Positions 9,871-19,254 of a stretch of 64,000 nt of DNA are shown in pieces. Origin of the DNA: Cyrtodaria siliqua (Eukaryota; Mollusca; Bivalvia; Adapedonta; Hiatellidae); the NCBI GenBank assembly GCA_037043455.1, contig JAWPHD010001339.1, positions 62,001-126,000 of the forward strand, in the 5' to 3' direction. The notes under the pieces are model-generated. The model searched no databases. It was not told the DNA's origin and saw only the letters and a list, made by a program, of their open reading frames with translations. The stretch's first letter is position 1. Each line of letters begins with the position of its first letter. A program made the position numbers and the translations under genes.

Positions 9871-11141
9871 TAAACAATAACTAGTTCATTTCCAACGGTA
9901 TCAATAACAACATTTTCCTTGTATAAGACTAAAGCATAAATGTTATATCTAGCGGTAGGAACGTTGTTAAGTTTATATCTCAAACTTAGTTGTTTTGGAT
10001 CAACACTGACTTCATTTTCCTTGTAGCTCAAATCGAAATATATTATTCCGAAGAGATTTTTAAAATTACTCACATTGAGTAAAGTTCCAGTGTTTTTATT
10101 ATTTTGTTTGTAAGAATAATTAATAACATCTCCGAATATTCTGATGATATTAGCATAACTATATTCGGTTTCTGGATAATAAACTCCATTTCCAACTTCC
10201 AATTTAGCTGATTGTAAATAGCAATGAGCATCAGCAGCATTGAGCTTAAACGTATCAAAAAGATGAGGATTTTGTGTCTGGGAAAAACTCTTGTCTGACC
10301 TTTGCAGATAAACAAAAACATGGTTTGGAGTTTTGACTCGAGCCGTTATTCTAAATACAGATTCTGTTAGTTGAGTACTTTCGCTTTCTTGTATCATTTC
10401 GCGAAGATAAGTCCACCTTGTTGATATCATGTGATATGTCATTACATAACTTAAACCATCTGAGTTAAACATCATTTTAGGTATCCACAAAACTAATTTA
10501 TTAATAACTACTCGACCATCATCACCACTTGATTTGAGAATTAACACATTATCATCTGCCAGTTGCAAGCTAATTTAAATCTGACCAGGAGGAAGCATAT
10601 TTGTTTCCAAACCTCCAAAAAAGGAATATTTATTTAATGGGATCATAGAGTCAACTTTTTGATTAGTTATGATTAAAGCATGACGAGCAGTAAATCCTAG
10701 GTTATAACCAGCCTGATCATCTCGAGATTCTGCATCAGTCGTATTATCTAAATAAACGTATTCTTTTGTTCCGATTGTTTTTACATAATCACCAGACATT
10801 TCAAGTAAACTTTTGAGATTAACAAATCTGTGAAGATTATTTCCATCGTAAACTATTTTTCCATTTTGCTTTACTTGCATTTGATCAATCAGTGAAGCTG
10901 CATCGTTAATTAAAGCAATTCTGTCGGCGTCTGCGAAAGCGTCTCCATCAGAAAGCTTGTTTACTTGAAAACTGATTTCAAAATATGCGTTATACCAATC
11001 AAAGCAAGAACTTCTGTCATTTAACGTAAATTGGTAGCCACTTTTCATTTGTCTGGTATTATTTCCTGGTTGTGTTAAGGGGGTATCTAACTCAATAGGT
11101 ACATGTTCATATCTAGTATTATATTGATTACTTCGAAACAT
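9870..11141 (-). pseudogene. Polinton/adintovirus-type major capsid protein, one in-frame stop
   Basis: A single reading frame of about 424 codons interrupted only by a TAA at 10575-10577. The N-terminal part (10575-11141) has QMKSGYQFTLNDRSSCFDWYN, MQVKQNGKIVYDGNNLHRF, and PLNKYSFFGGLETNMLPPGQ. The C-terminal part (9870-10568) has VVINKLVLWIPKM, RITARVKTPNHVFVYLQRS, TQNPHLFDTFKLN and NLFGIIYFDLSY. I recognise this as the capsid family of Polinton-type elements of invertebrates. Known members are expected to form double jelly-roll trimers, the main shell. Neighbours (pVI-like protein upstream, protease downstream) fit a virion module. A single point change explains the break, so inactivation of this gene is recent. 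Confidence 0.85.
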
Positions 11142-11165
11142 CTATATATACTAGTAATTAGATTA
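11142..11165 (-). promoter_or_regulatory. TAATCTAAT start box overlapping the pVI-like gene's stop
   Basis: Minus-strand TAATCTAATTACTAGTATAT leads into the major capsid ATG 24 bases downstream. The first TAA (11163-11165) is the stop of the upstream pVI-like gene. See the equivalent at 9149 and 13568. Confidence 0.5.
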
Positions 11166-11570
11166 TTTTCTATTAATTAATCGATTAATTCTCGCATGAA
11201 TTCCCCTTCCGGAATGTAATCTATTAATTCCTGTATTTACATCTTCTTCAGTTTTAGCTACAACTTCTTTTTTGTTATTAGCCTTTGTAAGTTGTTTTAA
11301 AATTATCTGACCTTTTGGTTTAGGTTTAATAACTGAAACTAACTTATCAGCAGCCATTTTTCCTACTTCATCTCCAAGTGTTTTAGAACCACTTTCTATG
11401 ATTTGTTTACCAGCAGTTTCTAATGCTTTCTTGCCTGCTGTTTTTACAGACTCACTAAATATCTTTGATCCAACTTTTGAAAAATTGTCAAATATACCAG
11501 CTCCAGTTAATCGGTCAACTCGAGTATAAGTTCCTGTACTAGTGTCATAAACATTTTTTAAACATGTCAT
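11163..11570 (-). CDS. pVI-like small basic virion protein (135 aa)
   Basis: Intact ORF. After a short polar N-terminus it has RLTGAGIFDNFSKVGSKIF and a run of Ala/Gly/Lys-rich amphipathic helix (TAGKKALETAGKQIIES...LGDEVGKMAADKLV, residues 25-80), then a basic C-terminus ending RIHARINRLINRK-like (Arg/Lys rich). Position between major and minor capsid genes and composition resemble the adenovirus pVI/pX-like proteins annotated in adintoviruses, which disrupt membranes or condense DNA. Assignment rests on context and composition. The start ATG overlaps the apparent TGA of the minor capsid gene (ATGA at 11567-11570), implying translationally or transcriptionally tight packing. Confidence 0.6.
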   Translation of the reverse strand: MTCLKNVYDTSTGTYTRVDRLTGAGIFDNFSKVGSKIFSESVKTAGKKALETAGKQIIESGSKTLGDEVGKMAADKLVSVIKPKPKGQIILKQLTKANNKKEVVAKTEEDVNTGINRLHSGRGIHARINRLINRK

Positions 11571-13546
11571 ATAACATATATTACATTGATTCTTTTAAAA
11601 CAAATCGAAATGATGTGGACACCATTAAGATTAATAATTTTACCAGAGAAGTCGGTAATCATTTGTAAATATTAATACTGTGAATGATCGATTTATTTAC
11701 TTCACAGAACCCGACTCTTATCGGTTCATCTTTAAAAGGATACGACCTTGTAAGGTCAGCTGTATTTATTCATAAATAACATCCCCGTATGATCCATCAA
11801 CAATATAATTACTTATTAAATCACAGTGGATATACAATGTATCGATAGAATTTGTTATGTTTGGTGTTACAGTTCCAAATTTAGTTTCTCTAATAACTGC
11901 ATCTTTCTCAAACCCGATTAAGGTATGAAAGTTTGTTTCTCTTAAATCAAGCATAAAGTTTTATGAATGGTAACCAAACATTTGAAACTTGATAAATCAA
12001 ATTCAATTTTTATTGAGACAGGTAAGTCATTAGTTAAATCACCGTTTACAGTCAATGTTTCTTTTATGTAATTATACTGAAAGGAAAAAGAAACGCAGGG
12101 TGCGTATTTCCGCAATATATTGTATGTTTAATATGCTACTGCTAATCGAATGGTACAGGGAGACATTAGGCCTGTCCTTTTAGAACGAAGGTTTAAACAG
12201 CACTGAACACACCAATGGTTACCCCTTTAAAGTTTCATTAGCGTCAGAATGCTCATTTGGCTCAAGCAGGTGAGCAAACTTAGGCTTTAAATGGTGCAAT
12301 CACTTAACATTAAATACAATACTGAACTGGCTCAATTGTTCAAAGAGGAAATTCAACATTTATGAATTTCTATTTACAACGTGTACTATGATTAAAACGT
12401 CTACAACATCATAGTTGTGTCCTTTCTCTAACTAACTGCACTTTTTTTGTTTTACAAAACATCTTGGGATTTCCTTGGAATATATATGGAATTAAGTGTG
12501 CAGTATATTCAATATATAGCGGAAATACGCACCCTGCGTTTCTTTTTCCTTTCAGTATATCAATATCAGCATAACTGTAATTTCCATTTGCAAAACTAAT
12601 AGTTTTACCAATCTGTTTCATTGTGATACCTTATCACTTTGTTATTAAAATCTTCACTAATATTATACCATGAGTAAGTCATAGAATTAATCTTATCGAG
12701 TCCAATACCATACTGTTTGTTCCTGTCTAATATTAATGGTCCAAAGAATTGTTCTACATCTGCTCCTGTATAAGTAAAATCTATTTCAAATAATAACGGC
12801 CTTCTTTCAGAATTGTAATTCATTTGAAGAACGTTTTTTATAATATTCTTCACCTTTTATAAGTGTATTGGTTACAAAAGTAAACGCAAGAAGAAAAGAG
12901 ATTCGACGGAATCTTGAATCCAGATTTCGAGTTGGATGCGACACAAAAATATTATTACCATTAGCGTAATCTTGAATAATACTTATTCCATCTATCGTAT
13001 ATTCAAAAAGTAGAATCCGACTAAAATAGTCTAATTTTACTTTCGGCTCATCAATTATACCAAGAATTGCTGTGTGACAAGACTATCAGACGTTTGATTA
13101 AACTGTTTTTTCTTTTCTAGCTCTTTTAAAGCATCACTCAACATTTTATTCCATCTTTTAAACCGTTTTGAATTTCAATCATTTTCTCACGGTTTGCTTG
13201 TAACTTTTTTTGTATTTGACTTAGTTTATCATCAACACCTGTTGTCAGATTTTTCATCATATCTGGAATTTTATCAATATTATAATCATGTATGATCTTT
13301 GCTACTCTTCTTACAGTAAATTGCTTTGTTGCTGCATCATCTGGTTTGTCTGGATTACCCACATTGGTAATTTTATTATTACCCATGTTGAGATCACTTC
13401 TTAAAAACATTTTTCTGGTTTTTGCCTTTGTTAAGATAATTAACCAAATGTTTTTGTTTTACATACTCAGACAGCACAATACCAAAATTTGTAATATTGA
13501 CACTGCCAGTCGTAACTTCCTCGCCAAGATCGTTAAAAAGCCCCAT
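11567..13546 (-). pseudogene. minor capsid / fibre-like protein, broken by frameshifts and a MITE
   Basis: Start ATG at 13544-13546 (MGLFNDLGEEVTTGSVN) lies after a TATATATAATGG context. Order of pieces: SDLNMGNNKITNVGNPDKPDDAATKQF near 13340-13400, a tail-fibre-like 'L-M-N-I-N-V-P-DAATK' motif; a coiled-coil region (KLSQIQKKLQANREKMIEIQ); 12605-12990 with LLFEIDFTYTGADVEQFFG and NKQYGIGLDKINSMTYSWYN; ISFANGNYSYADIDIL at 12555-12605; a 479-bp MITE; then LPVSIKIEFDLSSFKC (about 11985-12035), TPNITNSIDTLYIHCDLISN and GSYGDVIYE (11766-11954), and a C-terminus with SYPFKDEPIRVGF. I recognise this combination from other invertebrate Polinton-type elements. A penton or spike role is likely but unproven. 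At least three frameshifts besides the MITE. Confidence 0.75.
12077..12555. mobile_element. 479-bp MITE with 37-bp terminal inverted repeats
   Basis: Ends CTGAAAGGAAAAAGAAACGC... (12077-12113) and its reverse complement (12519-12555) form near-perfect 37-bp TIRs. TATA lies directly outside both ends (12073-12076, 12556-12559), so the target duplication is TATA, or TA by chance extended. No transposase inside. A related 483-bp copy is at 41805-42287 in the opposite orientation and a half copy at 48703-48956. It disrupts the minor capsid gene, whose reading resumes on each side. Confidence 0.93.
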
Positions 13547-13568
13547 TATATATAATACGATTAGATTA
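13547..13568 (-). promoter_or_regulatory. TAATCTAAT start box overlapping the ATPase stop
   Basis: Minus-strand TAATCTAATCGTATTATATA precedes the minor capsid ATG by 22 bases. The TAA at 13566-13568 is the apparent ATPase stop codon (reading NFNVEI then TAA). Confidence 0.5.
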
Positions 13569-14195
13569 AATTTCAACGTTGAAGTTACGTTTTACTAACT
13601 TTCTAGGACGATCAAGATACAGAAAGTCGTACTGCTTGTCAGTTGCTTTTTATACTGATCTTTGCTGACATCTTGTTCTTTAGAAAGCATACCCAGCTCA
13701 CGGTTAACTGGAGTTGCAAAGAAGATGTAATGAGAACAGTTCAAACGAATTGTAATAAGATTGAGATACATACATTACACAACAATGTTTGTGTCTTCCC
13801 TGGATGAAATAATTAATAATATCATTTTGATTGCGTTCACAAACATAATCATCAAAAATGACTATCTTCTGATTATCTGAATCCAAATCACTCACAGGGA
13901 TAACTTGATCATTTGAACATTCTAATATGTCTCCAACCGGAATTTTATTCTTTTTTGCTATCTTTTCAAGTTTTTGTGACAAGACCTGATACTTAGACTG
14001 CTCCAAGTTTTTAGCAAACAAATGAATCTTGTCATAGTAAACTAAAGGTTTTAATAGCATGTGAACTAATGTGTTTGTTTTGCCAGATCCTGAATTACCA
14101 CAAATTAACATTCTAAAACAACAGTCTGGCATGAAGTTCCATATTTGTTTAAAATTACCGTTTTCTGTTTTCATATCATAGTTTGGAATTTGCAT
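13566..14195 (-). pseudogene. FtsK/HerA-type genome-packaging ATPase, 3' end frameshifted
   Basis: The 163-codon frame 13704-14195 has Walker A MLICGNSGSGKTNTLVH (residues 29-45), Walker B KIVIFDDYVCE (about residue 110-120) and a sensor-like stretch CVMYVSQSYYN, all typical of the A32-like packaging ATPase of Polintons and related viruses, which pumps DNA into the capsid. A frameshift near 13735 separates the frame from the likely C-terminus: HYIFFATPVNREL, then LYLDRP-RKLVKRNFNVEI ending at 13566. First gene of the minus-strand module; start ATG preceded by TTATCTAAGTATTATTATA. Confidence 0.9.
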
Positions 14196-14282
14196 TATAA
14201 TAATACTTAGATAATACTTGTTTTAACTTAACTTATCTTAATTTATCTTATTTTAATCTAACTTATACATATCTTAGTTAAA
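14196..14282. promoter_or_regulatory. divergent intergenic region between the two gene blocks
   Basis: About 90 bp of AT-rich sequence with repeated short phrases (TTAACTTAACTTATC, TTAATTTATC, TTAATCTAACTTATAC) separate the divergent ATPase gene and the first plus-strand gene. The TTATC/TAATCT phrases resemble the start box of the element's genes. A bidirectional promoter is likely but inferred. Confidence 0.45.
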
Positions 14283-15149
14283 ATGGAAAGAATTAGCAAA
14301 TAAAAAGCGAAATGCGAGTGAGCTTGTTAAAGAATACGAGAATAAAGTTATCCAAAAAAGACTAGAAAAAGTAGCTAGTCGTGATTTATACGCAAAAGTA
14401 TTTAAACCTGTAACTAGCAAAATAACAGTGTAAACAAGACGCCTAGCTGAACTTTTGATTACCCTTCCAGAAATACGTCAACAGTTGGCTCTTCTTCCTG
14501 AGCCAAGACGTCCACAAGTAGTTGCCCCGCCTGAGCGTTGAGCTATAGCACCGCCACCGCCACCGCCACAACCAACGCTACCTCCACCACACGTTTTAAA
14601 AAAACAGCTATCATGCAAACCGTAGATCCTAAAGACCGAGCACGGCCGACTGATTACAGAGAGGAACTGAAATTGGAGTCTGGGTATAAATTAAGAAAAA
14701 CTCTAGAAAGAGTGCTTAGGTCAAAACCTGCCATAGAGAAAGGGGATGAACTAAAGCGGGATATAGAGTCTGGACCAAAATTAAGAAGTGCTTCAGACAG
14801 AATGCTTAGGTCAAAACCTGCCATAGAGAAAGGATTTTTTGAAGAAATAATAAAAGAAATAGAAGAAGAAAAATGGGGAGAAGAACCTGCTGCGAGGTCT
14901 AGGAAAACCAAACCGGTGTATGATATTGACTTGGATGCTGGCATGAATAAAGAAATACTTAATAAGTATGATTTGCCAATACCGACTAAAATATCAGGTA
15001 TTACTGACGGGAGTGCTGATTATGATGAATATATTAAAAAGGCTGGAGAGATACGCAGGGGAATGTCTCACAAGATAAGAGGTCTAGATATAAAAATAGA
15101 TTACCTCGACGAAAAAAACTCAAAGAGGAGTGGGAGAAGGCGCGACTAA
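14283..15149 (+). pseudogene. hypothetical Polinton protein, Pro-rich and charged, with 30-residue repeat
   Basis: The 5' part (14284-14600) reads in one frame as KELANKKRNASELVKEYENK, then RLAELLITLPEIRQQLALLPE and a proline run (APPPPPPQP), broken by two or more stops. The longest clean frame is 14538-15149 (203 aa), charged, with two copies of a unit ending RSKPAIEKG spaced exactly 30 residues (90 bp; LRSKPAIEKG at 14715 and 14805 region), an acidic EEIIKEIEEEKWGEE stretch and a Lys/Arg-rich end. I know similar charged proteins from invertebrate Polinton-type elements but no function. First gene of the plus-strand block. Confidence 0.55.
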
Positions 15150-15808
15150 ACTTAAATATTCAAAATTACTCGGTAACCCCAATCTCGTCAGACGATATAG
15201 AATTCTGCATATAAAAGAACATCAAGATCTGACTGATGAACTGAAAGCTATAGATTTTTACATTGAGAAGTTACCTGAGCGAATTCAAACAGCTATTGAA
15301 ACTATACAAAAGACTGGCAAAGGGATGCAACAAAATTAAAAATTCTTACAAAGGTGACAAAGACGGTCGTTACGGCATGTTACAAATTGATTTACCCAAG
15401 CGTGTCGGTCATCATAAACGTATTGCCAAACAAGGAGAAGCAGTTGTGCTAGATCTAAAAGTAAATGATGATTTTATAGACTTGATAACAAAGCGTTACA
15501 ATAATAAAAAGACTGATTCAAAGCTGTCTCAGAATGCTTTTAAGGCACTAACAGAATTATCTGGTTTACCAATTCATAAAGGTTCTTCAAAGTTCAAGAA
15601 CATTTTAGGAGGTTGTGTTGATGTTGAATATTACAATAGTCCTGATTATTTGATTAATGATCTAGAGTTAGTATGCGGGAGTATCGAATCAGGAAATAAT
15701 AGTCCACAGTTAATAAATAAAGGTATTAGCATAATCGATGAATTATTAAAAATAGGTAAAATATCACCCAAAGAACATGAGCAACTATTTTCTAAATATC
15801 TTATTTAA
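15130..15808 (+). pseudogene. hypothetical Polinton protein, probably continuation of the preceding gene
   Basis: Two overlapping frames: 15130-15339 (VRRYRILHIKEHQDLTDELKAIDFYIEKLPE) and 15263-15808 (VVLDLKVNDDFIDLITKRYNN, LSQNAFKALTELSGLPIHKGSSKF, YYNSPDYLINDLELVCGSIESGNNSPQLIN, IIDELLKIGKISPKEHEQLF). The second half is a conserved domain I have seen repeatedly in proteins from Polinton-like elements, function unknown. The frame shift lies around 15310-15340. Whether 14283-15808 was one gene or two cannot be decided from sequence alone. Confidence 0.6.
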
Positions 15809-15858
15809 ATTATTGTCTAACTGTTATTATACATGAGAACCAAAGAATAATTAATTGA

Positions 15859-16101
15859 TTACCTAACTCGAATGGTAGCTGCATAAATACAACATTACAG
15901 GTTATCAGCGGATTAATTGGCTGTACTGCTGTTCTGGCACTAGTTCCGACAGTTCCTGTTTTCATAGCTGTGGTTGGTGCAATTCCACCAGCAGTTGCTA
16001 TTGTTCTGGGTAAAACAAGAATAGCAGAAAAAAAGGTTTTGTTAAAACACGTCATAGGAGTTTTAAACAACTTCTATCATATGTCCATGGATTACCTTTA
16101 A
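15859..16101 (+). pseudogene. small hydrophobic membrane protein of the element, start lost
   Basis: An open frame with a long hydrophobic stretch: VISGLIGCTAVLALVPTVPV, then FIAVVGAIPPAVAIVLGKTR, two likely membrane helices joined by a Pro turn, followed by a basic helix (KTRIAEKKVLLKHVIGVLNNF). There is no Met before the hydrophobic region and a TGA closes the frame at 15856-15858, so the 5' end is damaged. Similar two-helix proteins occur in other Polinton-type elements by my recollection; role unknown. The remaining 16102-16190 shows broken coding-like sequence. Confidence 0.5.
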
Positions 16102-16189
16102 TACAATATTAGAGATTCAAAAGAATGATAACTTTACAGAACCTCTGGAAATGTATATGAAAAAATTCAAGTTAAATGGTCATGGCATT

Positions 16190-17869
16190 CAGTCGTAATT
16201 TGTTCCGACTTGTCCGACTTGTTTCCATATCCTATCGTACTTTTCTCTAGTAGATTTTGTTTTAATCGGTTTTAATCGGTTTTTTCATGCCTCTTCTCTA
16301 AGCACCTACGACTTTTCTACACTGTATACTACACTACCACATCATCTTATCAAAGAAAAATTGCTTCAGCTTATTCAGAAGACATTTTCTAGAGAAGGTA
16401 CAACTTTTCTAGCTTGTAATAATGTCAGGGCTTTCTTTACTAACGCCCCCATTGATAAGTATAATATGTGGACTTGTACTGATGTTTGTAGAGCCTTATC
16501 TTTTCTTCTGGATAACATCTTTATAAGATACGGTAAAACTATTTACCGCCAGGTTGTTGGTATTCCTATGGGTACTAACTGTGCGCCACTTGTTGCAGAT
16601 TTGTTTTTGTACTGCTATGAAAGAGATTTTATGTTGAGTTTGTCACCTGCTAGCCAGGGTGAAATTATTGATGCCTTTAATAATACTTCTCGGTATCTTG
16701 ATGACATACTCAATATTGATAATCCGTTCTTTGCTCATATGGTTACTAACATTTATCCACCAGAGCTCACGTTGAATAAACCCAACAGTTCGGATACTGT
16801 AGCAGCATTTCTCGATCTTCATCTCTCGATTTCAAATGATTGTATTCATACTAAAATATATGATAAGAGAGATGATTTCAATTTTAACATCGTTAACTAT
16901 CCACACCTGGATATAGATGTAGCTCGTGCTACCTCATATGGGGTGTATATCTCCCAGCTCATTCGATTTGCTAGAGCGTGTAATGATGTTATAGACTTCA
17001 ATGATCGTAATCAAGTTATTACAAGTAAACTTCTTCAGCAGGGTTTTCGTTATCACAAACTACGTAGATCTTTCCCTAAATTCTACCGCCGCAACGAGGG
17101 CCTGCTGGAAAAGTACAACACCAACCTTAAAACACTACTGCGACTAGGCATATCACAACCCTCATTTTATGGAGATGTGGTCTATAAACTTCGAAAGTTA
17201 AAGGGGTCTGACGGGTTTCCTGACCGCTTTACAAATTTAATCAGGAAGTTCGTCAGAAAAGGATATAACCCCTTTGTTTTTTCAGCGCACAGCATGTTTA
17301 GTGATTGACCCCTCTACAGTCAGTCATTACGCTTCACTTTTCACTTGTGCGATGACTGGACTACCTCTTGGGACTCTATGATTGTACCTACTGAAACCCC
17401 AACTAAGGGAGGTGGGTGCATGAGTTTTCGTCCCTCGGGTTTTCTGGTCGTACCCTAGATTGGTCTTCTCTTTAGCTGCAACTACTATGGTTGTTCAGTA
17501 CGATTCAGGATACATCCTGAGATGTTTATTATTTTGTATGTATATCTTTAGTTGGTTTCTCTGGATGTGGACTTTATTGTTAGAGATTTCCTTTTGATGG
17601 GATTTAGTTTTGTTTACACTGTCTTGTCTATTTGGGCGCTGAAGACAGGATAATAGCGAGGATTGTGCGCATATATAATCTATTCAAGCTAACCAGTAGG
17701 TCTTATTGCCTATTGACCGTTCCAAGTCGGTAACCCTGTCTTCACCACCCTTTCTTTTGTTTTTTGTCTCTTTCATTGTAGTTTCAAGTCCTTGTTTGCA
17801 GTACAGTGCGGACCTACGATGCCATTGGTTCGGACGCTGTGGTTTCTATAGGACCCTATATATCATTTT
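16190..17869 (+). mobile_element. Penelope-like retroelement, 5'-truncated
   Basis: The reverse transcriptase frame is open from before 16280 through 17308. Motifs: STYDFSTLYTTLPHHLIKEK (about 16300-16355, first catalytic Asp in the YDFSTLYT context), VVGIPMGTNCAPLVADLFLY (RT motif B), TSRYLDDILNIDN (RT motif C, YLDD), then FLDLHLSI, KIYDKRDDFNFNIVNYPHLD, ATSYGVYISQLIRFARAC, and a C-terminal KFVRKGYNPFVF. These are typical of Penelope-like elements. The GIY-YIG endonuclease domain is not apparent. The 3' part 17290-17869 is non-coding and ends in a sequence repeated at 462-521. Inserted between the hydrophobic-protein gene and the Cys-rich gene of the Polinton. Confidence 0.88.
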
Positions 17870-17879
17870 GTTCTTTTTC

Positions 17880-18330
17880 TATTTTTAATATTTTAAATAT
17901 TTTCTGAAAAATGTATTCAAATTTGATTGATCTTTTTCGACCTTCTAGCTCATTCAAAATCTTTACAATTTTGTAAAACAAATCTTCAAATCTTTGTCTA
18001 TTTGCAGAAGACAAATCATATTCTGCTAAGTATTTATCCAAATGATATTTTCTGTGGTAAATAGTTTTCTTTCGGTTGTAATTGTAACCTGCAATAAGAT
18101 TGTAACCGTTGTGAGTCCACACTTAAGGCAAATGCGTTCGTTATCGAAACCTTCACAAGTATCATTACAATTCACACATGCATAAGTACACTTGTAACAC
18201 AGCTTGGCTCTGGTACAATATTCACAAAGTTTCTTTTTATTAGTCATGTAAACTAAGATGCAATCTGTACACACCCGAGGAGGATCAATAATATCTAAAA
18301 CTCTTTCACAATATTTGCAATTTGTTATAC
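17880..18330 (-). pseudogene. Cys-rich protein with possible VLTF3-like transcription-factor domain, one frameshift
   Basis: The minus strand reads TNCKYCERV (about 18300), then VCTDCILVYMTNKKKLCEYC, LCYKCTYACVNCNDTCEGF and ERICLKCG: six or more CxxC pairs, i.e. several zinc knuckles. After a frameshift near 18115 it continues HNGYNLIAGYNYNRKKTIYHRKYHLDKYLAEYD-type sequence with NRQRFEDLFYKIVKILNEL and a GRKRSIKFEYIFQKI end. This zinc-then-helical pattern (R-K-Y-H, paired helices, basic FEYI segment) resembles the poxvirus late transcription factor VLTF3-like domain found in several large DNA viruses. If so it may recognise the start boxes of this element. The likely start codon appears as ATA. 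Assignment tentative. Confidence 0.5.
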
Positions 18331-18360
18331 TATACTATAGAATTATATTTTTAAAATATA

Positions 18361-18395
18361 GGCTTAAAGAAATATTATCTTATGTAATTATATAA
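18361..18395 (+). promoter_or_regulatory. GGCTTAAA plus TTATCTTAT start region
   Basis: GGCTTAAAGAAATA followed by TTATCTTATGTAATTATATA and then ATG at 18396. Nearly the same arrangement precedes the polymerase gene at 20047-20080, and GGGCTTAAA precedes the coiled-coil gene at 6287 on the other strand. Promoter role inferred from recurrence. Confidence 0.5.
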
Positions 18396-18593
18396 ATGGA
18401 ACGTATAGAAAAGAAAATCAAAAACTTTAAGGAAGATCAAATGACATATGCCCAAACGGTTGATTTTGAAGATAAGAGTAAACTTGACAAAGAGTTAATA
18501 TTTTTTACAAATGTTCAAGATCTGACTGAACAAATTATAACCATGGCACAACAACTAAAATTATTATGGAAAGTAAAAAAAAAAGAGATATAA
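18396..18593 (+). CDS. small charged coiled-coil protein of the element (65 aa)
   Basis: Intact 65-codon ORF, MERIEKKIKNFKEDQMTYAQ then ...LDKELIFFTNVQDLTEQIITMAQQLKLLWKVKKK; mostly helical and charged. It is preceded by the GGCTTAAA/TTATCT start region. The 3' end may be truncated, because Penelope-derived sequence begins about 70 bp downstream and the poly-Lys end (an A-run) could be a frameshift site. No family recognised. Similar small helical proteins follow at 18921 and 19255. Confidence 0.5.
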   Translation: MERIEKKIKNFKEDQMTYAQTVDFEDKSKLDKELIFFTNVQDLTEQIITMAQQLKLLWKVKKKEI

Positions 18594-18663
18594 ACAAACT
18601 ACATTCTTTATGCAAAAAACAGATTTCAGAGGCAACCAGTTACCATCCAACTTTATACAAAGA

Positions 18664-18835
18664 AATATAAAAAGATCGGACAGGGAAAGTAGCATTCAAG
18701 GAGGACAGTAAACCACAAAACACAGAAACAAACACGCAAACAGACAAACAAGAAGGCAAAAGCAATAATAAATGCAAACGACATCACAAACACAAAAAGG
18801 GTTGACAATAGGGCTACCGCCTTGGAACGGTTTTA
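18664..18835 (-). repeat. Penelope-like element 3' fragment (minus orientation)
   Basis: The stretch containing 'gatcggacagggaaagtagc', 'gttgacaatagggctaccgc' and 'cttggaacgg' matches 35085-35245 closely and 53700-53850 more loosely; all are the 3' tail of a Penelope-like family lying on the minus strand. Inserted just after the small coiled-coil gene. Confidence 0.75.
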
Positions 18836-18907
18836 TTTCCCACTATGATATTTTACTTGATCGGGGAGGTAATATTGTTGTTTATGCTGGTTAAATAATA
18901 TATAATA

Positions 18908-18920
18908 TAATCTATATTAT
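18908..18920 (+). promoter_or_regulatory. TAATCTATATTAT start box
   Basis: TAATCTATATTAT directly precedes the ATG at 18921. The near-identical TAATCTATAATAT precedes the ATG at 19255 with the same 13-base spacing. Confidence 0.5.
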
Positions 18921-19229
18921 ATGGAAAGTTGTATAGAACAAATTTACAGAAACGCGGATATTTATAGGCAGCGCTTCGATCTTGAAGACTCTTACATGCT
19001 TCGCCAAATAAAAGAAGACCTCGAAATTGAATTTGAAGGTATTTAAAAATCATTCGAGGATGAATTAAAAAAGACTTTTGAAAAAAAACTTAGCGACGTG
19101 GAAACAATTATAAAAGAAAGAGCAAACACGAGAGTTAGATGGTACATATTAAAAAAGATCAGACTATTCCGAGAAGGAAGCTCCATATGGAATAATTTTT
19201 TAATGAGCGTTCCTCCTCCAAACATTTAA
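18921..19229 (+). pseudogene. small helical protein of the element with one in-frame stop
   Basis: A 102-codon frame interrupted only by TAA at 19044-19046. Reads MESCIEQIYRNADIYRQRFD, LEDSYMLRQIKEDLEIEFEG, then KSFEDELKKTFEKKLSDVET, IKERANTRVRWYILKKIRLF and a C-terminus SSIWNNFLMSVPPPNI. Charged amphipathic helices, no recognised family. Preceded by the start box at 18908. The break is a single codon, matching the mild decay seen in the major capsid gene. Confidence 0.6.
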
Positions 19230-19254
19230 TTTAAAATAATATAATCTATAATAT

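Noticed and set aside
10070..10321. 83-codon minus ORF
   Set aside because: Alternative frame inside the major capsid gene.
14654..14944. 96-codon minus ORF rich in Ser and Pro
   Set aside because: Antisense to the charged plus-strand protein; the repeat makes it appear regular.
15810..16070. 86-codon minus ORF
   Set aside because: The plus strand has a better reading with two hydrophobic helices and a basic tail; the minus ORF is its shadow.
17811..17869. Hammerhead ribozyme in the Penelope 3' end
   Set aside because: The core CTGATGA...GAAA motif of hammerheads is not seen in this segment.
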